Position numbers and translations under genes: made by a program. This document shows, one piece after another, positions 60,518 through 64,000 of a stretch of DNA of 64,000 nucleotides. The notes under the pieces are model-generated. The model had not been told where the DNA came from and ran no database searches. It was given only the letters and a program-made list of their open reading frames with translations. The stretch lies in the NCBI RefSeq assembly GCF_015209745.1, contig NZ_CP063657.1, positions 992,001 to 1,056,000 of the forward strand, in the 5' to 3' direction. The stretch is from Lysobacter avium (GTDB lineage Bacteria; Pseudomonadota; Gammaproteobacteria; Xanthomonadales; Xanthomonadaceae). Position 1 is the first letter of the stretch, and the number at the start of each line of letters is the position of its first letter.

Positions 60518-61174
60518 ATGTTTTCCAATCTTCCCCCGGTCACGCGCGCGCTGCTGATCGCCAACGCGGTTGTGTTCCTGCTCCAGAACGTCCTCGGGGA
60601 AGCCGCGCTCTCGGCCTTCATGCTGTGGCCCATCGGCGGCGGGGAAGGCCTGTATCCGGGCCGCGAATTCCTGCCCTGGCAGTTGCTCAGCTACGGCTTC
60701 ATGCATGGCAGCTTCACCCACCTGTTGTTCAACATGGTCGCGCTGCTGATGTTTGGCGCGCCGCTGGAGCACACCTGGGGCGAGCGGCGTTTTCTGACGT
60801 TCTTCCTGGTCTGCGTGGCTGGCGCGGCCGTGTGCCAGCTGGCGGTGGGCGCGTGGACGATGTCGCAGGGCGGCATGGCGTACCCAACGGTGGGCGCCTC
60901 GGGCGGTGTGTTTGGCCTGTTGCTGGCCTACGGGATGCTGTTCCCGAACCAGCGGGTAATGCTGCTGATCCCGCCGATCCCAATGAAGGCCCGGACGCTG
61001 GTGATCGTCTACGGTGCGATCGAGTTGATGCTGGGCTTCAGTGGTTACCAGCCGGGCGTGGCGCACTTCGCGCATCTGGGCGGCATGTTGTTTGGCTGGC
61101 TGTTGATCCGCTATTGGCGCGGCCAGCCGCCGTTCGGGCGACGGGGTCCACCGCGGCCGCGCGTGGTGCGCTGA
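60518..61174 (+). CDS. Rhomboid-family intramembrane serine protease
   Basis: This 218-residue membrane protein has HGSFTHLLFNMVALLMFGAP, the WGERRF segment, catalytic Ser in VGASGGVFGLLLAYG and catalytic His in HFAHLGGMLFGWLLIRY. It cleaves membrane proteins within the bilayer; the substrate is unknown. AAGGAG stands 6 bases before the ATG. The C-terminus is basic. Confidence 0.94.
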   Translation: MFSNLPPVTRALLIANAVVFLLQNVLGEAALSAFMLWPIGGGEGLYPGREFLPWQLLSYGFMHGSFTHLLFNMVALLMFGAPLEHTWGERRFLTFFLVCVAGAAVCQLAVGAWTMSQGGMAYPTVGASGGVFGLLLAYGMLFPNQRVMLLIPPIPMKARTLVIVYGAIELMLGFSGYQPGVAHFAHLGGMLFGWLLIRYWRGQPPFGRRGPPRPRVVR

Positions 61175-61206
61175 GCGCGGCCGGCAGGATCCCGGTAGCA
61201 CAACGG

Positions 61207-61234
61207 AAAACGGCGCGTCTGCACGCGCCGTTTT
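61207..61234. terminator. Terminator between rhomboid and M13 peptidase genes
   Basis: AAAACGGCGCGT (61207-61218), loop CTGC and ACGCGCCGTTTT (61223-61234) make a perfect hairpin with A/T-rich ends on both sides, so it can work in both directions for the convergent genes. Confidence 0.88.
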
Positions 61235-61239
61235 CGTTT

Positions 61240-61263
61240 CTGTCCCGCCAGGTGGCGGGACAG
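61240..61263. repeat. Second perfect hairpin between convergent genes
   Basis: CTGTCCCGCC, loop AGGT and GGCGGGACAG form a perfect 10-bp stem directly after the terminator and 6 bp from the M13 peptidase stop. No T-run is present on either side; it may reinforce mRNA ends. Confidence 0.7.
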
Positions 61264-61268
61264 AGCGC

Positions 61269-63278
61269 CTACTTCTTGCGCTTTTCCGCTGCCGGCTCCG
61301 GGCGGAGCACGATGCGATCGTCCGCTTTGAGCTGCATTGGTGTACCCGCCTTGCAGCCATAGGTCGTGCCGAAGGCGGCCATGTTCATCAGCGGGCCGTT
61401 GGTCCGCCATTTGCCCGGCGCATGCACGCCGTGCTTGGCGAGCTGGGCGGCCGACTCCGCGCTCAGGTGCTGGGGCCACAGTCCCGCCCAGCCTTCAAAG
61501 AATGCCTCGCGGGCTTTCTTGTCGGCGTCCGGCACGGCCTTGTTGTAGGCCTCCCATGCGAGCTGGACACCGGCGATGTCGGCGATGTTCTCGTCACGGG
61601 TCGCCATTGCGTTGACCTTGACGCCACCGAGCATCGGATAGTCGAAGCCGCTGTACTGCGCCACGACGCGGTTGCCCATTGCTTCCCAGGTGGAGGCGTC
61701 CTGCGGGGACCACCAGTCACGCAGGCTGGTGTCGGCGGCGATATGCCGGCCACGCGAGTCGAACCCGTGGCTGATCTCGTGGCCCACCAGCGCGCCAAAA
61801 CTGCCGTAGAGGGTCGCGTTCTGCGCCAGTGAGCCCAGCAGCGGCGCCTGCAGCGCAGCAGCAGTGACGATCAGCCGGTTCTGCGCCAGATCGTAGGTGA
61901 GTGCCGGTTGTTGCGGCAGCACGTCCCAGCGACGGTCTGCGTTGTCCGCGCCGATGCGACGCATTTCCTCGCGGTGGCGCCAGGTGGACGCAATAAGCAT
62001 GTTGCCGCCGAAGCTGCCGCGTCCCATCGGCTGGATGGTGAAGTCCAGGTCACGGGCCGGCACGCCCAGTTCGATCTTCATCTTCGCCAGCTTGGCGGAC
62101 GCTTCAGCCCTGGCCTGATCGCTGATGCGGGTGTCACGGGCCAGCGACTCTGCCAGCGCGTTGCGGACCTGGCCGGCAATCAGCATGGCCTGGTTGCGGG
62201 TTTCTGGCTTGAGGTAGCGCGCGGCGTATTCGTGACCCAGCATCGGACCGGCGGCGTGGTTGATCGCATCCAGTACCTGCTGCTCGCGCGCGGGTTGAGC
62301 CGCAGTGCCGGCGATCACTCGGCCGTGGAAATCGAAGTGGGCGTCGCGCCAGGCCTTGGCCAGATACGGGGCCATCGAGTCGCCTACGCGCCAGCGCAGG
62401 TAGGCACGCCATTGCTCGGGCTTGAGCTCGCCGATGAGCCGGTCCACCTCCGCCAGGCGCGCAGGGGTGGCGATGGACACCGTGGGCGTGCTGACGCCCT
62501 GGGCTTCGAGGAACTTGTCGAGCTCAAGGTTGGGGTACTGGGCCCCCAGGCTGGCGGTATCGACCGCGCCGTAGTTACTGCGCGGGTCGCGCAGTTCAGC
62601 CAGGGGGCGGGATGCCTTCGCCAGGCGTGTTTCAAGGTCGATGACGAGCTGCGCCTGTTTCGCCAGTTCCTTGTCCTTCACGCCGGTGAGCGCGAGGATC
62701 TTCTCGATATAGGCGCGGTACTGCCCCATGACGGCCTGGGTCGGCTCGTCGGTGCGCAGGTAATACGCTGGATCAGGCAGGCCTGCGCCGCCCTGGCTGA
62801 AGTAGCCGATGTGGCGCGACAGGTTGGCCAGGTCGATGTCGGCACCGAAGTGGAACGCCACCGGAATGCCCACCTGGTGCAGCGCGGCGATGGCCGGAGC
62901 GATGCTCTTGCTGCGCTTGATCGCGACTATCCGGTCCAACAGCGGCGCCAACGGCTGGGCGCCATCGGCTTCCACGCCCGCCTCGTTCAGGCCACTGGCC
63001 CAGAAATCACCCAGCAGCTGCTGGACGGGGCCCTGCGGCGCCTGCATGGCGCTGTTGAGCAGCTCGATCTGCTCCTGACGGGCGCGCGTCTCGAGCTGGC
63101 CGAGGGCGGAAATGGAGTCCGCGCCTGCCGGCAGCGGGTTGGCCATCAGCCAGCCGGCATTGGCGAAGCCGTGGAAGTCGGTGCAGGCATCGGCCGCATC
63201 CTGCGCACTGACGGAAGGCGAGGCGAGACCGGCGGTCAAGCCGATCACGAGGGCACAAAACAGGGGTCGCAGGGTCAT
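61269..63278 (-). CDS. M13-family (neprilysin-like) zinc metallopeptidase
   Basis: This 669-residue protein has a signal peptide ([20 protein letters not shown]), the N-terminal M13 domain ([20 protein letters not shown]) and the catalytic domain with zinc-binding HEISH ([20 protein letters not shown]) and Glu in [17 protein letters not shown]. The end C-K-A ([20 protein letters not shown]) is near-typical. It is a periplasmic or secreted oligopeptidase, common in several copies in Lysobacter-like bacteria. Confidence 0.95.
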   Translation of the reverse strand: MTLRPLFCALVIGLTAGLASPSVSAQDAADACTDFHGFANAGWLMANPLPAGADSISALGQLETRARQEQIELLNSAMQAPQGPVQQLLGDFWASGLNEAGVEADGAQPLAPLLDRIVAIKRSKSIAPAIAALHQVGIPVAFHFGADIDLANLSRHIGYFSQGGAGLPDPAYYLRTDEPTQAVMGQYRAYIEKILALTGVKDKELAKQAQLVIDLETRLAKASRPLAELRDPRSNYGAVDTASLGAQYPNLELDKFLEAQGVSTPTVSIATPARLAEVDRLIGELKPEQWRAYLRWRVGDSMAPYLAKAWRDAHFDFHGRVIAGTAAQPAREQQVLDAINHAAGPMLGHEYAARYLKPETRNQAMLIAGQVRNALAESLARDTRISDQARAEASAKLAKMKIELGVPARDLDFTIQPMGRGSFGGNMLIASTWRHREEMRRIGADNADRRWDVLPQQPALTYDLAQNRLIVTAAALQAPLLGSLAQNATLYGSFGALVGHEISHGFDSRGRHIAADTSLRDWWSPQDASTWEAMGNRVVAQYSGFDYPMLGGVKVNAMATRDENIADIAGVQLAWEAYNKAVPDADKKAREAFFEGWAGLWPQHLSAESAAQLAKHGVHAPGKWRTNGPLMNMAAFGTTYGCKAGTPMQLKADDRIVLRPEPAAEKRKK

Positions 63279-63340
63279 CGGGTAGTCCTTCCAGATTATC
63301 CCCGGCAGTCTATCAAGGTGGCGGGCAGTACAATGGCCCG

Positions 63341-64000
63341 ATGAGCCAACACGTCGACTTGCCCTGCCTTGCCCCTGCCTTCGGTCCGATGCCGCGCCGC
63401 GTCACCCGCGCGGTCAGCATCGGTGGTGTCACCGTGGGCGGCGGGGCGCCGGTGGTCGTGCAGTCGATGACCAATACCGACACCGCGGATATCAATTCCA
63501 CGGTGAAGCAGGTGGCCGATCTGTGGCGTGCCGGCTCGGAGCTGGTCCGTATCACGGTGAACAACGCCGAGGCCGCCGCCGCGGTGCCGCGCATCCGCGA
63601 CAAGCTGGCGATGATCGGCGCGCCGGTGCCGCTGATCGGCGACTTCCATTACAACGGCCACCAGCTGCTTACCGCCGAGCCGGCGGCCGCGGAGGCGCTG
63701 GCGAAATTCCGCATCAATCCGGGCAACGTCGGGTTCGGCAAGAAGCGCGACACCCAGTTCGCGACCCTGATCGAGCTGGCGATCCAGTACGGCAAGCCGG
63801 TGCGCATCGGCGCGAACTGGGGTTCATTGGACCAGTCGCTGGCGCGCGAGCTGATGGACGAGAACGCCTTGCGTGCTGAACCCTGGGACGCCGGCCGCGT
63901 GCTGCGTGAGGCGCTGCTGCGCTCGGCGCTGGATTCGGCGGCGCGTGCGGTGGATATCGGGTTGCCTGCAGACCGGATCGTGCTCAGCGCCAAGGTGAGC
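63341..64000 (+). CDS. ispG: 4-hydroxy-3-methylbut-2-enyl diphosphate synthase, 5' part
   Basis: 220 codons to the window edge. The N-terminal TIM-barrel part is clear: [81 protein letters not shown]. The Fe-S cluster cysteines lie beyond the window. IspG makes HMBPP in the MEP pathway, which begins with Dxs at 24311. TACAAT at 63329 may be part of the promoter but sits very close to the ATG. Confidence 0.96.
   Translation, partial: MSQHVDLPCLAPAFGPMPRRVTRAVSIGGVTVGGGAPVVVQSMTNTDTADINSTVKQVADLWRAGSELVRITVNNAEAAAAVPRIRDKLAMIGAPVPLIGDFHYNGHQLLTAEPAAAEALAKFRINPGNVGFGKKRDTQFATLIELAIQYGKPVRIGANWGSLDQSLARELMDENALRAEPWDAGRVLREALLRSALDSAARAVDIGLPADRIVLSAKVS

Overview
The window is about 64 kb of high-GC DNA (by eye well above 60 % G+C, with long antisense shadow frames behind nearly every gene). 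Gene content and order point to a gammaproteobacterium of the Xanthomonadaceae/Lysobacteraceae (Lysobacter-like). The pointers are thrS-infC(AUC start)-rpmI-rplT-pheS-pheT-ihfA-merR-tRNA-Pro, ftsY-AsmA-like-mutY-yggX, rsmD-coaD-ferredoxin, queA-tgt-yajC-secD-secF and the start of ispG. I saw no insertion sequence, integrase, phage gene or CRISPR array.

Region 1 (1-16204) is the accessory part: a non-flagellar type III secretion (injectisome) locus. On the minus strand it reads sctV-sctD-sctF-sctI-sctJ-sctK-sctL-sctN-sctO, with sctO running off the left edge. Upstream of sctV, on the same strand, lies a gene for a FliO-like protein, normally a flagellar export component. Divergent from it are a soluble FixL-like histidine kinase, a FixJ-like response regulator, sctQ, sctR, sctS and sctT. 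sctU lies alone on the minus strand, tail to tail with sctT, and two unrecognised plus-strand genes follow. The secretin (sctC), needle-length regulator, translocators, chaperones and effectors are not in the window. Notable details are an Ala/Glu-rich insertion of about 75 residues in SctR, a strong internal ribosome site in sctQ that should give a C-terminal SctQ fragment, and a 29-bp dyad at the predicted -42 position of the sctV promoter that is a candidate target for the FixJ-like regulator.

Region 2 (16205-24242) is the translation cluster: threonyl-tRNA synthetase, IF3, L35, L20, both phenylalanyl-tRNA synthetase subunits, IHF alpha, a MerR-type regulator and tRNA-Pro(GGG). It contains a promoter-like element before rpmI and a terminator-like hairpin just before pheS.

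Region 3 (24311-41167) holds dxs, an unrecognised two-part protein, an HNH nuclease, an acyl-CoA dehydrogenase, small lipoproteins, tRNA-Phe(GAA) with a good promoter, mutY-yggX, an AsmA-like envelope protein, ftsY, rsmD-coaD, a 2[4Fe-4S] ferredoxin, a lipoprotein gamma-glutamyltransferase, a metallo-beta-lactamase-fold hydrolase and a TMEM43-like protein.

Region 4 (41195-50575) holds a catalase, a class III aminotransferase, the queuosine genes queA-tgt and yajC-secD-secF. Between catalase and aminotransferase lie two inverted copies of a palindromic element whose stems differ by compensatory changes while the internal-loop strands are identical.

Region 5 (50637-64000) holds suhB, trmJ, a PhnD-like binding protein overlapping a GGDEF-EAL protein, an ExoD-like protein with a CNNM/CorC transporter, a DUF47-Pit phosphate uptake pair, a small unknown gene, an alkyltransferase-like DNA repair protein, a rhomboid protease, an M13 peptidase and the 5' part of ispG.
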